The notes beneath the pieces were generated by a model, which saw only the letters and a list, made by a program, of their open reading frames with translations, ran no database searches and was not told the DNA's origin. Source: an uncultured Roseicyclus sp. (GTDB taxonomy: Bacteria; Pseudomonadota; Alphaproteobacteria; Rhodobacterales; Rhodobacteraceae). Taken from it: 61,195 bases of DNA. The position numbers and the translations under genes were made by a program. The stretch lies in assembly GCA_937139335.1 (NCBI GenBank), contig CAKZPN010000007.1, positions 1 to 61,195 on the forward strand, written 5' to 3'. Below are positions 1 to 9,618 of this stretch, in pieces. The number at the start of each line of letters is the position of its first letter. Position 1 is the first letter of the stretch.

Positions 1-316
1 GATAATCGTAAATTCTTTCATCCACAAACGAAAAGAGATCTGCATCTTTCAGAAGGTATCGAACATCTCCCGAGTGCATCGCCAGTATTTCGCGACCAAT
101 GCGAATGTCATTCGGCGAACTGGAACGGTCCGTAACCTCTTCGCTCAATTTAAATTCAGATGCGATCCAAATCACCAAGGCTGTTGTAAAGGCAAACATC
201 TGCCCAGGTTTTTGGAAGAGTTTCGCGAGGTCATCGGGCCATACCCAAATCGCCAAGGCAACAATTGCGGCTAAACCCAGCCCGATACGCCAGAGTGTCT
301 GCTGTAGTCGGCTCAC
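1..316 (-). CDS. Partial membrane protein, C-terminus cut by window edge
   Basis: An open frame of about 105 codons runs off the window's left end. It starts at a GTG that overlaps the TGA of the DUF2442 gene (GTGA), a typical translationally coupled arrangement. The N-terminus (VSRLQQTLWRIGLGLAAIVA) begins a first membrane helix at about residues 8-27. A second helix (MFAFTTALVIWIASEF) lies near residues 38-55. A soluble part containing EEVTDRSS and DIRIGREILAMHSGDVRYLL follows. Composition is visibly less GC-rich than lepA. I do not recognise the family. It looks like the third gene of an operon with the DUF4160 and DUF2442 genes. Confidence 0.6.
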   Translation of the reverse strand, partial: MSRLQQTLWRIGLGLAAIVALAIWVWPDDLAKLFQKPGQMFAFTTALVIWIASEFKLSEEVTDRSSSPNDIRIGREILAMHSGDVRYLLKDADLFSFVDERIYDY

Positions 317-549
317 TCAGCCGCAACGCCCGGCACATCCGCAGCCAGAAGCGCTGGCACCGAGATATCCTCATCCAGTCCCTCCCAGTGCAGCCCGAAC
401 GGTGTAATTTCCACCGCTGAACGCTCGTCGGCACTCGCTCCCATCAATCGCGGGAACCACGCCAGGGGAACACCTATGGTTCGCCCGTCCTCGAGCGAAA
501 CCCACATCGCGTCTTCATCGAACCGCACGTCAACCGCCGAAATGGCCAT
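313..549 (-). CDS. DUF2442 domain protein
   Basis: A 78-residue protein with the pattern of DUF2442 proteins: a short beta-rich start (DVRFDEDAMWVSLEDGRTIG) followed by VPLAWFPRL and a C-terminal IHWEGLDEDISVPALL-like segment (here LHWEGLDEDISVPALLAADV). The start ATG at 549 has GGAGG about 6 bases upstream and lies inside the end of the DUF4160 gene, which it overlaps by 20 bases. DUF2442 genes are commonly found next to DUF4160 genes. The pair resembles small toxin-antitoxin-type cassettes, but I know of no demonstrated activity for this pair and do not assign one. Confidence 0.8.
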   Translation of the reverse strand: MAISAVDVRFDEDAMWVSLEDGRTIGVPLAWFPRLMGASADERSAVEITPFGLHWEGLDEDISVPALLAADVPGVAAE

Positions 550-775
550 GCCATGCCTCCTTGATCCGCTCCCGGTTCACCGTCACAACTTCGGCCAACC
601 GTCGCAACGTGCGGGCCTCGAACCCCGCGGTGCGCTCCAGCCGAACTTCCGGCTCCACCCAGAATTTCGCTTCCGAACGGTCCTTCATCACGTGGACATG
701 CACCGGCTCACGCGGGTCGCCCTCGTTGGAATAGAAAAAGAAACGATATCCCTCGTGGCGAAAGACCGTCGGCAT
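530..775 (-). CDS. DUF4160 domain protein
   Basis: An 81-residue protein with the DUF4160 hallmarks: an N-terminal GYRFFFYSNEG segment, then EPVHVHVMKDRSEAKFWVEP, and a C-terminal helix with TVNRERIKEAWHGHF. It lies 28 bases downstream of lepA on the same strand and is first in an overlapping trio with DUF2442 and a membrane protein. The conserved histidines (VHVHV) suggest a nucleic-acid or metal site, but the function is unknown. It is usually paired with DUF2442 as here. Confidence 0.8.
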   Translation of the reverse strand: MPTVFRHEGYRFFFYSNEGDPREPVHVHVMKDRSEAKFWVEPEVRLERTAGFEARTLRRLAEVVTVNRERIKEAWHGHFGG

Positions 776-803
776 GGCAGGAGGTTAGCCTAAACAGCGC
801 GTG

Positions 804-2606
<1,803 letters not shown>

Positions 2607-2825
2607 GGGGCGCGGCCTGCTGAGAAAGGGTTCAGCGGGATGTAGCGGAAGGGGCGCGGCTGGGAAAGGGGGCGCGGGCGCCTGTCGCGGGGTCCGCGTG
2701 CGCCGGGAAATCGCCGCCGTGCGTCGGTTGCGGCCACGCGGCGACAGGTCGCGATCCGGCGGCGGCTCCGTCTGCTAGATAAGTGACATTGACAACCACC
2801 TGACCTGCCCCTGAAGGAGACCGCC

Positions 2826-3263
2826 ATGCGCCCCCTCAAGACCTTTGCCGCCGCCCTCGCCCTGTCCGTCGCCGCCGGTGCCGCCCTTGCGCAGGACGCC
2901 GCACCGCTGGTGACAATCGTCACCGCCGAACATCCGCAGACCCAGCTGATGGCGATGGTCCTGACCAGCCAGGCGGCGCAGCAGGGGCATGCGGTGCGCG
3001 TTCTTCTCTGCGGTCCCGGCGGCGACATGGCGTTGGCCGATGCGCCCGAAGGCGCGACCGCGCCGCAGCCGCCGATGGGGGCGAGCCCGCAGGCGCTGCT
3101 GACCCAGCTGATCGCGAACGGCGCGACGGTCGAGGTCTGCGCGATCTATCTGCCGGGCCTCGGCGCCGATGCCAGCGTGCTGATCGAGGGCGTCACCGTG
3201 GCGCAGCCGCCCGCGATGGCCGGCGCGATGGCGGCCGAGGGCAGCATCGTCTGGTCCTTCTGA
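2826..3263 (+). CDS. Secreted DsrE-like protein
   Basis: A 145-residue protein with a clear signal peptide (RPLKTFAAALALSVAAGAALA, cut after ALA at about residue 22). A DsrE/DsrF-like alpha/beta domain follows: LVTIVTAEHPQTQLMAMVLT, then VRVLLCGPGGDMAL, then the C-terminal VEVCAIYLPG with one cysteine. Start at 2826 with GGAG 6-7 bases upstream. DsrE proteins handle sulfur with conserved cysteines. Here the cysteines in LLCGPGG and VEVCAIY are candidates, and the signal peptide puts it in the periplasm. It stands alone and divergent from lepA. Confidence 0.7.
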   Translation: MRPLKTFAAALALSVAAGAALAQDAAPLVTIVTAEHPQTQLMAMVLTSQAAQQGHAVRVLLCGPGGDMALADAPEGATAPQPPMGASPQALLTQLIANGATVEVCAIYLPGLGADASVLIEGVTVAQPPAMAGAMAAEGSIVWSF

Positions 3264-3396
3264 GCGGAAACCGCGTCGCCGGGGCGGGCAGGGCATCGCC
3301 CCGGCATGGACAGACGCGCCGATTCGGAGCATTCTAGGGCAATGAGGCGGACATCAGATCCGCCCGTCGAGCAGTTCCGACTTATTGAGGCCTGAC

Positions 3397-3714
3397 ATGA
3401 TGAAACACTCCCTGAACCTGCCGGTGCTGGCTTTGGCCGTTGCCGGTGCGCTTGCGCCGCTCTCCGCCACCGCCAACCCGATCGAACGCGCCTGCCTGCA
3501 ATCGGGCCGGTCCGCGGCCAGCAGCACGCTTTGCGCCTGCATCGGCGCCGCTGCCGACCTGACGCTGACCGGACGGCAGATGCGCGACGGGTCGCGTTTC
3601 TTCCGCGATCCGCAGCGCGCGCAGGACGTGCGCCAGTCCGACCGCCGCAGCGACGAAGACCTGTGGCGCGCCTGGAACAGCTTCGGCCAGACCGCCGAGG
3701 CGATGTGCACCTGA
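3397..3714 (+). CDS. Small secreted cysteine-containing protein
   Basis: A 105-residue product with a signal peptide (MMKHSLNLPVLALAVAGALA, predicted cut after SATA near residue 28). The start ATG at 3397 has GAGG six bases upstream. The mature part has RACLQSGRSAASSTLCACIG and ends in EAMC, giving a conserved-looking C...CxC...C pattern that could form disulfides in the periplasm. I recall similar alphaproteobacterial proteins being labelled 'arginine transporter' in automatic annotation. Nothing in the sequence supports transport, since there are no membrane segments after the signal. Function unknown. Confidence 0.7.
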   Translation: MMKHSLNLPVLALAVAGALAPLSATANPIERACLQSGRSAASSTLCACIGAAADLTLTGRQMRDGSRFFRDPQRAQDVRQSDRRSDEDLWRAWNSFGQTAEAMCT

Positions 3715-3755
3715 GACCGGGCTGCCGGCTGGCGTCTCTTGCAAGGTCGTGACGG

Positions 3756-4442
3756 GTGGCGGGCGTGGTCATCCTCACCGGCGCGGGCGTGTCGGCCGAA
3801 AGCGGGCTCGGCACCTTCCGCGACGTGGGCGGGCTCTGGACGCGCTATGACCTGACCGAGGTGGCGACGCCCGAAGGGTTCGCCCGCAACCCCGCGCTGG
3901 TGCATGACTTCTACAACGCGCGCCGGGCCAATGCGCTCGACGCCGCGCCGAATGCCGCGCATCTCGCACTGGCGCGGCTGCTGGACGCGCGACCGGACGT
4001 GACGCTGGTGACGCAGAACATCGACGACCTGCACGAGCGCGGCGGCGCGCGCGCGGTCATCCACATGCATGGGCAGATCACCCGCGCGCGCTGTGCCGCC
4101 TGCGACCACCGCTGGGACGCGCCGCGGGTGATGGACCGGTCCGATGCTTGCCCCGCCTGCGCGCGACCCGCCACGCGGCCTGACATCGTGTGGTTTGGCG
4201 AAATGCCGTATCACATGGACCGCATCGCCGATGCGCTGGCCGCTTGCGATCTCTTCGTCGCCATCGGCACCAGCGGCGAGGTCTACCCGGCGGCGGGCTT
4301 CGTGGAGGAGGCAGCTGCCTTCGGCGCCGAGACGCTGGAAATCAACCTCGAACCCTCCGCCCCCGGCCGCTTCGACCGCGTGATCCAGGGCCCCGCGACC
4401 GAGGCCGTGCCGGCTTGGGTGGCCGAGGTGCTGGCGACGTAG
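3756..4442 (+). CDS. cobB: Sir2-family NAD-dependent protein deacylase
   Basis: A 228-residue sirtuin starting at GTG 3756. NAD-binding motifs are GAGVSAESGLGTFRD (about 8-22), TQNIDDLHERGG (about 87-98) and GTSGEVYPA near 170. The catalytic histidine is in HMHGQI near 107. A four-cysteine zinc site is visible (CAACDHRW then SDACPAC). A Y-x-x-R pair (YNAR in DFYNARRAN) matches the acyl-pocket pair of class III sirtuins, which prefer succinyl or malonyl lysine. The likely role is lysine deacylation with NAD+ in the cytoplasm. It lies 41 bases after the small secreted protein gene; co-transcription is possible but not obviously functional. Confidence 0.93.
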   Translation: MAGVVILTGAGVSAESGLGTFRDVGGLWTRYDLTEVATPEGFARNPALVHDFYNARRANALDAAPNAAHLALARLLDARPDVTLVTQNIDDLHERGGARAVIHMHGQITRARCAACDHRWDAPRVMDRSDACPACARPATRPDIVWFGEMPYHMDRIADALAACDLFVAIGTSGEVYPAAGFVEEAAAFGAETLEINLEPSAPGRFDRVIQGPATEAVPAWVAEVLAT

Positions 4443-4525
4443 GGGCTGGCACGCCCGCCCGTTGGATGGAACGGCGGACGTGCCGACAGGGCCAGATGAA
4501 AGGGACGATCCGGCCCTGTGTCGGG

Positions 4526-5014
4526 TCAGCCGCCGGTGCCGTGGTTGTGCTGCATCGCGCCGCCCATCGGCATCTCGGCGTCAGTCCGCTCCAGATCGAC
4601 GGGAACCTCGATGGTCACAGGATCGGAACTCTCGAACTCCAGCGTCAGCATGAAGCTGTCGCCATGCGCCAGCGACCGGGTCAGGCCCAGCAGCATGACA
4701 TGCATCCCGCCACGCTGAAGCATCACGGTCTCGTCGGCGGCAAGGGGAATGCCCTCTTCCATCTCGACCATGCGCATCACGCCGTCATCGGTCTGGATAT
4801 GGGTGTGCAGTTCCACCCGCGCGGCAATGTCGGAACTCGCGCCGATCACGACGTCGTCGTAATCGTTGTGGTTGTAGATCGACATGAAGGCCGCGCCCGA
4901 CTGCGCCACCGGGCTGCTGACGATGGCATAGGGGTCTTCCACCACGACATGGGCCGCGGCAAGGGTGGGAACTGCGGCAAGGATGCCGGCGAACAGAATG
5001 TGTTTCAGGGACAT
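4526..5014 (-). CDS. Periplasmic copper chaperone PCuAC family protein
   Basis: A 162-residue protein with a signal peptide (MSLKHILFAGILAAVPTLAA, cut before HVVVEDP). It then has a PCuAC fold whose copper-ligand pattern is visible: VELHTH, GVMRMVEM and GGMHVMLLGL (histidine and methionine ligands). It ends in a His-rich tail (MQHNHGTGG) that may hold extra Cu(II). Family knowledge: PCuAC carries Cu(I) to the CuA centre of cytochrome oxidase. It lies 47 bases downstream of a DUF2946 gene on the same strand, and such pairs recur near copper-delivery genes. Start ATG 5014 was chosen over upstream in-frame codons because it begins the signal peptide. Confidence 0.9.
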   Translation of the reverse strand: MSLKHILFAGILAAVPTLAAAHVVVEDPYAIVSSPVAQSGAAFMSIYNHNDYDDVVIGASSDIAARVELHTHIQTDDGVMRMVEMEEGIPLAADETVMLQRGGMHVMLLGLTRSLAHGDSFMLTLEFESSDPVTIEVPVDLERTDAEMPMGGAMQHNHGTGG

Positions 5015-5061
5015 GGGTCCGGTCTCCGTCTGGATTGGTCTGGCAGGTCTGGCTGTGCGGA

Positions 5062-5430
5062 TCACGCCGCGCGGGGCGGGGCGCGGGCCAGACCGCCGGG
5101 CTGGGCCCGGGCCGGTATCCAGTGGGACGAGGGGGGGAGGAGGATCGCAAGGGCCAATGTCGCCGGTGCCGGAGCAGTGACGGTCCGCTGCGGCAGATCC
5201 ACAACCGTCATCAGGCAATCGAGGCATTGGCTCCAGTCCAGCGTGACCGGCGCGCCGTCGCCGTCGAAGAGCGGCAGGCCGTCATGGGCGAGCACCACGG
5301 GCGACGGGCCGGTGACCGAGCAAAGCTGCCCATCGGCGGCCATCGCGCCCCGCGCCATGCCGACACCGATGCCGGTGGCGATCATCGCAACGGCGATCAG
5401 GGACAGGAACAAGGCGCGCAAGGGCTGCAT
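5062..5430 (-). CDS. DUF2946 family membrane-anchored protein
   Basis: A 122-residue product starting at ATG 5430 (MQPLRALFLSLIAVAMIATG). It has an N-terminal hydrophobic segment at about residues 5-25, a central CxxC (WSQCLDCLM) with an upstream cysteine in GQLCSVTG, and a second hydrophobic stretch (ATLALAILLPPSSHW). This matches DUF2946, short membrane proteins often encoded beside PCuAC and copper genes. The cysteines could bind copper. The most likely reading is an operon with the downstream PCuAC gene for copper handling at the cytoplasmic membrane or periplasm. Confidence 0.75.
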   Translation of the reverse strand: MQPLRALFLSLIAVAMIATGIGVGMARGAMAADGQLCSVTGPSPVVLAHDGLPLFDGDGAPVTLDWSQCLDCLMTVVDLPQRTVTAPAPATLALAILLPPSSHWIPARAQPGGLARAPPRAA

Positions 5431-5647
5431 GGGCCTAGTCCTAGCATACTCACCCGGCAGGACTTGCGACAAAACGACCGGTGGGGGCGGGGGACATATG
5501 TCAGAAATACCCATCGACGCTGCGATCCGACGGCCGCTTCGGGCGGACGCTTTGCGGAAGAAACGGACTATTGTGCTGAGTGCTGCAAATGTTGGGGTTA
5601 GACTCGGGCGTGCGTGTAAACGAGCAGCAGAAGGAACGCCGAGGGAT

Positions 5648-6148
5648 ATGACAACCTCCACCGAGATGGCAAAGTCCCTGAAGGACACCTGCGTGCCGCT
5701 TCTCAGGAAGATGGGCTTCAAGGGCTCTTTTCCGAATTTCTACCGGGATGACAACGGCTTCGTCTGCCTGGTGAACTTCCAGTTCAACACACTTGGTGAG
5801 AAGTTCTGCATAAACCTCGGCTTCGCCGATCCCGAGCGCAGGAATCTGGTGAGCCATTGCCGGGACATCGATGCACGAGATCTGAGGATATCCATGACCG
5901 GTGGCCTCATCGAGGGCGACAACCATCTCTCTGGCAGGTGGCGCGTGGGCAGCCAGCCCCTCGGAGATGGTCTCTATAGGGATTCCTGGTTTTCCTTTGC
6001 CCGCGGACCTTACGGCGGCGACCGAGCCGTGGAGGAGGTCGAGCCTGACGTGCTCGCACAGCAATGCGCAACACTGATCGAACAGGAGGCCGAGACGTGG
6101 TGGATGGGCCGGCGCGTTTTCGCGGCCTCGGTATCTGGTGGTGGCTGA
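5648..6148 (+). CDS. DUF4304 domain protein
   Basis: A 166-residue soluble protein. The order of features matches DUF4304: an N-terminal helix (LKDTCVPLLRKMGFKGSFPN), then FYRDDNGFVCLVNFQFN, KFCINLGF and WFSFA. The ATG at 5648 is preceded closely by GAGG. An in-frame extension upstream to about 5498 exists, but it lacks a good ribosome site and reads like non-coding sequence. Function unknown. It has no co-directional partner, sitting between the DUF2946 gene (divergent) and rpmB (convergent), and its composition is slightly less GC-biased than its neighbours. Confidence 0.75.
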   Translation: MTTSTEMAKSLKDTCVPLLRKMGFKGSFPNFYRDDNGFVCLVNFQFNTLGEKFCINLGFADPERRNLVSHCRDIDARDLRISMTGGLIEGDNHLSGRWRVGSQPLGDGLYRDSWFSFARGPYGGDRAVEEVEPDVLAQQCATLIEQEAETWWMGRRVFAASVSGGG

Positions 6149-6275
6149 GGCGCTTCTTGGAGCCGCGCCTATCGGACAACCACCAGACGTCCGACCGGAG
6201 TGCAGCATCGTCACGCAGGGCTCAAACCCGGTAGTCCCTGCTGGCCACTCGACCGTCGGCCAACCCCCAAACAGC

Positions 6276-6309
6276 AAACGCCCCGACGGGGCGATCCCGC
6301 GGGGCGTTT
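6276..6309 (-). terminator. Intrinsic terminator of rpmB
   Basis: Perfect 9-bp arms (AAACGCCCC at 6276-6284 and GGGGCGTTT at 6301-6309) lie 23 bases beyond the rpmB stop. On the minus strand the stem ends in GGGGCGTTT and is followed by GCTGTTT, a modest U-rich tail. It may also stop transcripts entering from the plus-strand DUF4304 gene. Confidence 0.75.
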
Positions 6310-6331
6310 GAAACCGGTCGGTCGGGCGGGA

Positions 6332-6622
6332 TCAGGCCTGTGCGGCCTGCGCCTTCTCGATCTCGCGCTTGATCTTCAGCGCCTTGTCCGACAGCTCGGC
6401 ATCCTTCGCCTTCGCCATGAACGCATCGAGACCACCACGGTGGTCGATGGTCCGCAGCGCGGCGTTGGAGATGCGCAGCTTGAAGCTGCGGTCCAGCACG
6501 TCGGAGCCGATGGTGACATCGGTCAGGTTCGGCAGGAAACGGCGCCGGGTCTTGTTGTTGGCGTGGCTGACATTGTTGCCAGTCATCGGGCCTTTGCCGG
6601 TCAGTTCGCAGACACGCGACAT
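6332..6622 (-). CDS. rpmB: 50S ribosomal protein L28
   Basis: A 96-residue basic protein with the L28 signature: [20 protein letters not shown], then [11 protein letters not shown] and [14 protein letters not shown]. It is the alphaproteobacterial long form with a C-terminal extension rich in K, E and A. Monocistronic, with its own promoter (TTGACA at 6715-6720), a short leader with a hairpin and a terminator. Structural protein of the large ribosomal subunit. Confidence 0.98.
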   Translation of the reverse strand: MSRVCELTGKGPMTGNNVSHANNKTRRRFLPNLTDVTIGSDVLDRSFKLRISNAALRTIDHRGGLDAFMAKAKDAELSDKALKIKREIEKAQAAQA

Positions 6623-6653
6623 GGGGGGATCCTCGACAGCTCAGAAACGGAAA

Positions 6654-6677
6654 GGGCGTGTGGCATGGCCCACGCCC
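6654..6677 (-). promoter_or_regulatory. Hairpin in the rpmB 5' leader
   Basis: Seven-base perfect arms (GGGCGTG at 6654-6660 and CACGCCC at 6671-6677) with a near-palindromic centre lie about 32 bases upstream of the rpmB start, inside the leader predicted from the promoter at 6692-6720. It may be a ribosomal-protein autoregulatory structure or simply a chance stem in GC-rich DNA. Confidence 0.35.
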
Positions 6678-6691
6678 GCAAATCTGGCCGG

Positions 6692-6720
6692 GGGATACGG
6701 GCGCGCCTCGGCGGTGTCAA
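6692..6720 (-). promoter_or_regulatory. Sigma-70 type promoter of rpmB
   Basis: On the minus strand a perfect -35 hexamer TTGACA (6715-6720) is followed after exactly 17 bases by TATCCC (6692-6697). This would start transcription near 6685 and give a leader of about 60 bases before rpmB. Confidence 0.65.
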
Positions 6721-6817
6721 GAGGGGCAATCGCCCCCAGCGGCTTGTCCTCTGCACGGGCGCGCGGCAGGATGCGCGGACCCCGGACCGACATGGGGACT
6801 CGGCAGCGCAGGGCAAG

Positions 6818-7483
6818 ATGCAGGAAACCGAGCTTTACCCGGCCGTCAAGGCGTTTCTCGAGGCCGCGGGCTACACCGTGAAGGCCGAGATCGGGCCGGC
6901 CGACGTGATGGGCCTGCGCGACGGCGGTGAGCCGGTGCTGGTGGAGCTGAAGACGGGGTTTTCGCTGGCGCTGTTCCACCAGGGCATCGCGCGGCTCGCG
7001 ATCAGCGATCTCGTCTATGTCGCCGTGCCGCGCGGGCAGGGGCGGCGCTTTGTCAAGGCGCTGGCCGAGAACGTGCGGCTCGCCCGCCGCCTCGGCCTCG
7101 GTGTGCTCACGGTGCGGCTCAGCGACGGGCTGGTCGAGGTTCATTGCGACCCCGGCCCCTACGCGCCGCGCAAATCCGCCCACCGCCGCCGCGCGCTGCT
7201 GGCGGAATTCGAGCGCCGCCGCGGCGACCCGAACCTCGGCGGTCTCAGGGGCACGCGCGTCACCGCCTACCGGCAGGATGCGCTCGCCTGCGCGCGGCAT
7301 CTTCTGGCTACCGGCCCTTGCCGCGGCGCGCAAGTGAAGGCCGCGACGGGCGTCGATCGCGCCACGACCCTGATGCGCGACAACCACTACGGCTGGTTCG
7401 ACCGCATCGGGGCGGGGGTCTACGGGTTGACCGAGACCGGCCGCGCGATGCTGGAGGAGGCGACATGCAAAGAGAGTTCGTGA
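6818..7483 (+). CDS. DUF2161 family PD-(D/E)XK-like protein
   Basis: A 221-residue protein. The N-terminal half looks like a nuclease-type PD-(D/E)XK core: ETELYPAVKAFLEAAGY, then an acidic ADVMGL and VLVELKTGF (D...ExK pattern at about residues 29-48). The C-terminal third looks like a winged helix (RGAQVKAATGVDRATTLMRD then GVYGLTETGRAML). It matches DUF2161, annotated as a putative phosphodiesterase/nuclease-like family with no known substrate. The start ATG 6818 was chosen at the first conserved-looking residue. The stop lies 19 bases inside the next gene, so the two are probably translationally coupled. Confidence 0.75.
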   Translation: MQETELYPAVKAFLEAAGYTVKAEIGPADVMGLRDGGEPVLVELKTGFSLALFHQGIARLAISDLVYVAVPRGQGRRFVKALAENVRLARRLGLGVLTVRLSDGLVEVHCDPGPYAPRKSAHRRRALLAEFERRRGDPNLGGLRGTRVTAYRQDALACARHLLATGPCRGAQVKAATGVDRATTLMRDNHYGWFDRIGAGVYGLTETGRAMLEEATCKESS

Positions 7484-7884
7484 TCGAGACGCGCGGCCCC
7501 GGCCTGACCGAGATCACCGCCGAGGTGGCGCGCTGGCTGGCGGGCGCGGGCGACGGGCTGCTGACCCTGATGATCCGCCACACCTCCGCCAGCCTGCTGA
7601 TCCAGGAGAACGCGGACCCCGACGTGCAGGTGGACCTGACGGGCTGGCTCCACCGGATGGTGCCACGCGCCGATGATCCGTCGATGTCCTGGCTCCGCCA
7701 CACCGCCGAAGGCCCCGATGACATGCCCGCCCATATCAAGGCGGCGCTGCTGCCTGTCAGCCTGCAGATCCCGGTCGCGGGCGGGCGGATGCGGCTCGGC
7801 ACCTGGCAGGGGATTTACGTGGTGGAACATCGCGTTGCGCCACACCGACGCAGCGTTGCGGCCTTGTTTCAGCCCACGGGGTGA
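7465..7884 (+). CDS. YjbQ/UPF0047 family protein
   Basis: A 139-residue protein with the UPF0047 signature: LTLMIRHTSASLLIQENADP at residues 35-54, then GWLHRMVP, HIKAALL and a C-terminal GTWQGIYVVEHR. The histidines in RHTS, HRM and EHR are the family's conserved metal-site candidates. Homologues show weak thiamin-phosphate-synthase activity, but the physiological role is not settled. Start ATG 7465 has GGAGG five bases upstream and overlaps the DUF2161 gene by 19 bases. Confidence 0.9.
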   Translation: MQREFVIETRGPGLTEITAEVARWLAGAGDGLLTLMIRHTSASLLIQENADPDVQVDLTGWLHRMVPRADDPSMSWLRHTAEGPDDMPAHIKAALLPVSLQIPVAGGRMRLGTWQGIYVVEHRVAPHRRSVAALFQPTG

Positions 7885-8040
7885 GTCCCGAAAGACCCAC
7901 ATGCTGTGGGCGGCAAAAGCCATCTACCCAACCCCTGCCGGCTCGCCTATAGTGACTGTGGATAACAGGGGCGCCAGACCCCATGGATGAGGCAGGGGTG
8001 GGCTGATCGGGCCGCCCGAGGGACGAAGAGGGGGACGCCG

Positions 8041-8511
8041 ATGCGCTGCCCGTTTTGCGGTAACGTCGATACGCAGGTGAAGGATTCGCGCCCGGCCGAG
8101 GATCATGTCGCGATCCGGCGGCGGCGATTCTGTCCGGCCTGCGGCGGGCGGTTCACGACCTACGAGCGTGTGCAGCTGCGCGACCTCGTGGTGGTGAAAT
8201 CGAACGGCCGGCGCGAGGATTTCGACCGCGACAAGCTGGAACGCTCGGTGCGCATCGCGCTGCAGAAACGCCCGATCGAGCCCGAACGGATCGACCAGAT
8301 GGTCTCCGGCATAGTACGGCGGCTGGAAAGCATGGGTGAGACCGACATCGGGTCGAAGCAGATTGGCGAGATCGTGATGGAGCGCCTCGCGGCGATCGAC
8401 ACGGTGGCCTATGTGCGCTTCGCATCCGTCTACAAGAACTTCCAGGCGACCGACGATTTCGAGGATTTCCTGGCGGAGCTGGTCCCCCCGCAACCCAAGA
8501 CTGAACCCTGA
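8041..8511 (+). CDS. nrdR: Transcriptional repressor NrdR
   Basis: A 156-residue regulator, the usual length. The N-terminal zinc ribbon is [16 protein letters not shown] with a second CPAC pair in [18 protein letters not shown]. An ATP-cone domain follows from about residue 50 ([17 protein letters not shown]). NrdR senses ATP/dATP and represses ribonucleotide reductase genes. Its gene commonly precedes the rib cluster, and here ribD starts 3 bases after its stop. No nrd gene lies in the window. Confidence 0.97.
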   Translation: MRCPFCGNVDTQVKDSRPAEDHVAIRRRRFCPACGGRFTTYERVQLRDLVVVKSNGRREDFDRDKLERSVRIALQKRPIEPERIDQMVSGIVRRLESMGETDIGSKQIGEIVMERLAAIDTVAYVRFASVYKNFQATDDFEDFLAELVPPQPKTEP

Positions 8512-8514
8512 GCG

Positions 8515-9615
8515 ATGACGCCCGGCGGCGAACACGCCCGCTGGATGCGGCTGGCGTTGACGCTGGGCGCGCGCGGACAGGGTCGTGTCTGGCCCAACCC
8601 CGCCGTCGGTTGCGTGATCGTGAAGGACGGGCGCGTGCTGGGGCGCGGCTGGACGCAGGACGGCGGTCGGCCCCATGCCGAGCCCGTTGCGCTGGCGCAG
8701 GCCGGCGCGGCCGCGCGGGGTGCCACCGCCTATGTCAGCCTCGAGCCCTGCAATCATCACGGGCAAACCCCGCCCTGTTCCGAGGCGCTGATCGTGGCGG
8801 GCGTGGCGCGGGTTGTGGTGGCGCTCACCGATCCCGATCCGCGCGTGTCGGGCGGCGGGCTGGACCGCCTGCGCGCGGCGGGCGTCGAGGTTGTCACCGG
8901 CGTGTGCGAGGCCGGGGCCATCGCGGCGCATCGCGGGTTCCTGAGCCGCGTGACGCGCGGCCGCCCGATGCTGACGCTGAAGCTCGCCACCTCGTCGGAT
9001 GGGCGGATTGCGACGGCAACCGGCGAAAGCCAGTGGATCACAGGGCCGGAGGCGCGGCGCTGGGTGCACGGGATGCGCGCCCGCCACGACGCGGTGCTGG
9101 TCGGCGCCGGCACGGCGCGGGCCGATGATCCCAGCCTGACCGTGCGGGGGCTGGGGATTAACCATCAGCCAGTGCGCGTGGTGCTGTCGCGCAGGCTGGA
9201 CCTGCCGCCGGGCAGCGCGCTGATGCGGAGCGCGCAGGAGGTGCCGGTCTGGCTCTGCCACGGTCCCGACGCGCCCGAGGCGGCCCGTGCCGCCTGGGAC
9301 GCCGCCGGCGCACGGCGGATCGAGGTGCCGACCGGTCTGGGCGGCCAGCTCGACCTCGCGCTGGTGATGCAGGCGCTGGGCGACGCCGGCCTGACGCGGG
9401 TGTTCTGCGAGGGCGGCGGCACTCTGGCCGCGAGCCTCCTGTCGGCCGACCTGGTGGACGACTTGGCGGTTGTCTCCGCCGGTATCGTGCTGGGGGCCGA
9501 GGGCACGCCGGCGGTCGGCGCGATGGGGATCGCGGTCTTGGCCGAAGCACCGCGCTTTTCCTTGCGCGAGACGCGCGCGCTTGGTGGGGACGTGCTGGGG
9601 CTGTGGTCGCGGTAG
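8515..9615 (+). CDS. ribD: Bifunctional riboflavin deaminase/reductase RibD
   Basis: A 366-residue enzyme. The N-terminal cytidine-deaminase-like domain carries the zinc site HAEPVAL plus PCNHHGQTPPC at about residues 55-90. The C-terminal reductase domain begins near 150 (TLKLATSSDGRIAT) and includes the NADPH-type CEGGGTLAASLL near 300. It deaminates the pyrimidine from GTP cyclohydrolase II and reduces the ribosyl chain, two successive steps of riboflavin synthesis. Coupled to nrdR (3-base gap). Its stop is only 3 bases from the stop of the convergent kpsC, so no terminator separates them. Confidence 0.97.
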   Translation: MTPGGEHARWMRLALTLGARGQGRVWPNPAVGCVIVKDGRVLGRGWTQDGGRPHAEPVALAQAGAAARGATAYVSLEPCNHHGQTPPCSEALIVAGVARVVVALTDPDPRVSGGGLDRLRAAGVEVVTGVCEAGAIAAHRGFLSRVTRGRPMLTLKLATSSDGRIATATGESQWITGPEARRWVHGMRARHDAVLVGAGTARADDPSLTVRGLGINHQPVRVVLSRRLDLPPGSALMRSAQEVPVWLCHGPDAPEAARAAWDAAGARRIEVPTGLGGQLDLALVMQALGDAGLTRVFCEGGGTLAASLLSADLVDDLAVVSAGIVLGAEGTPAVGAMGIAVLAEAPRFSLRETRALGGDVLGLWSR

Positions 9616-9618
9616 GGC

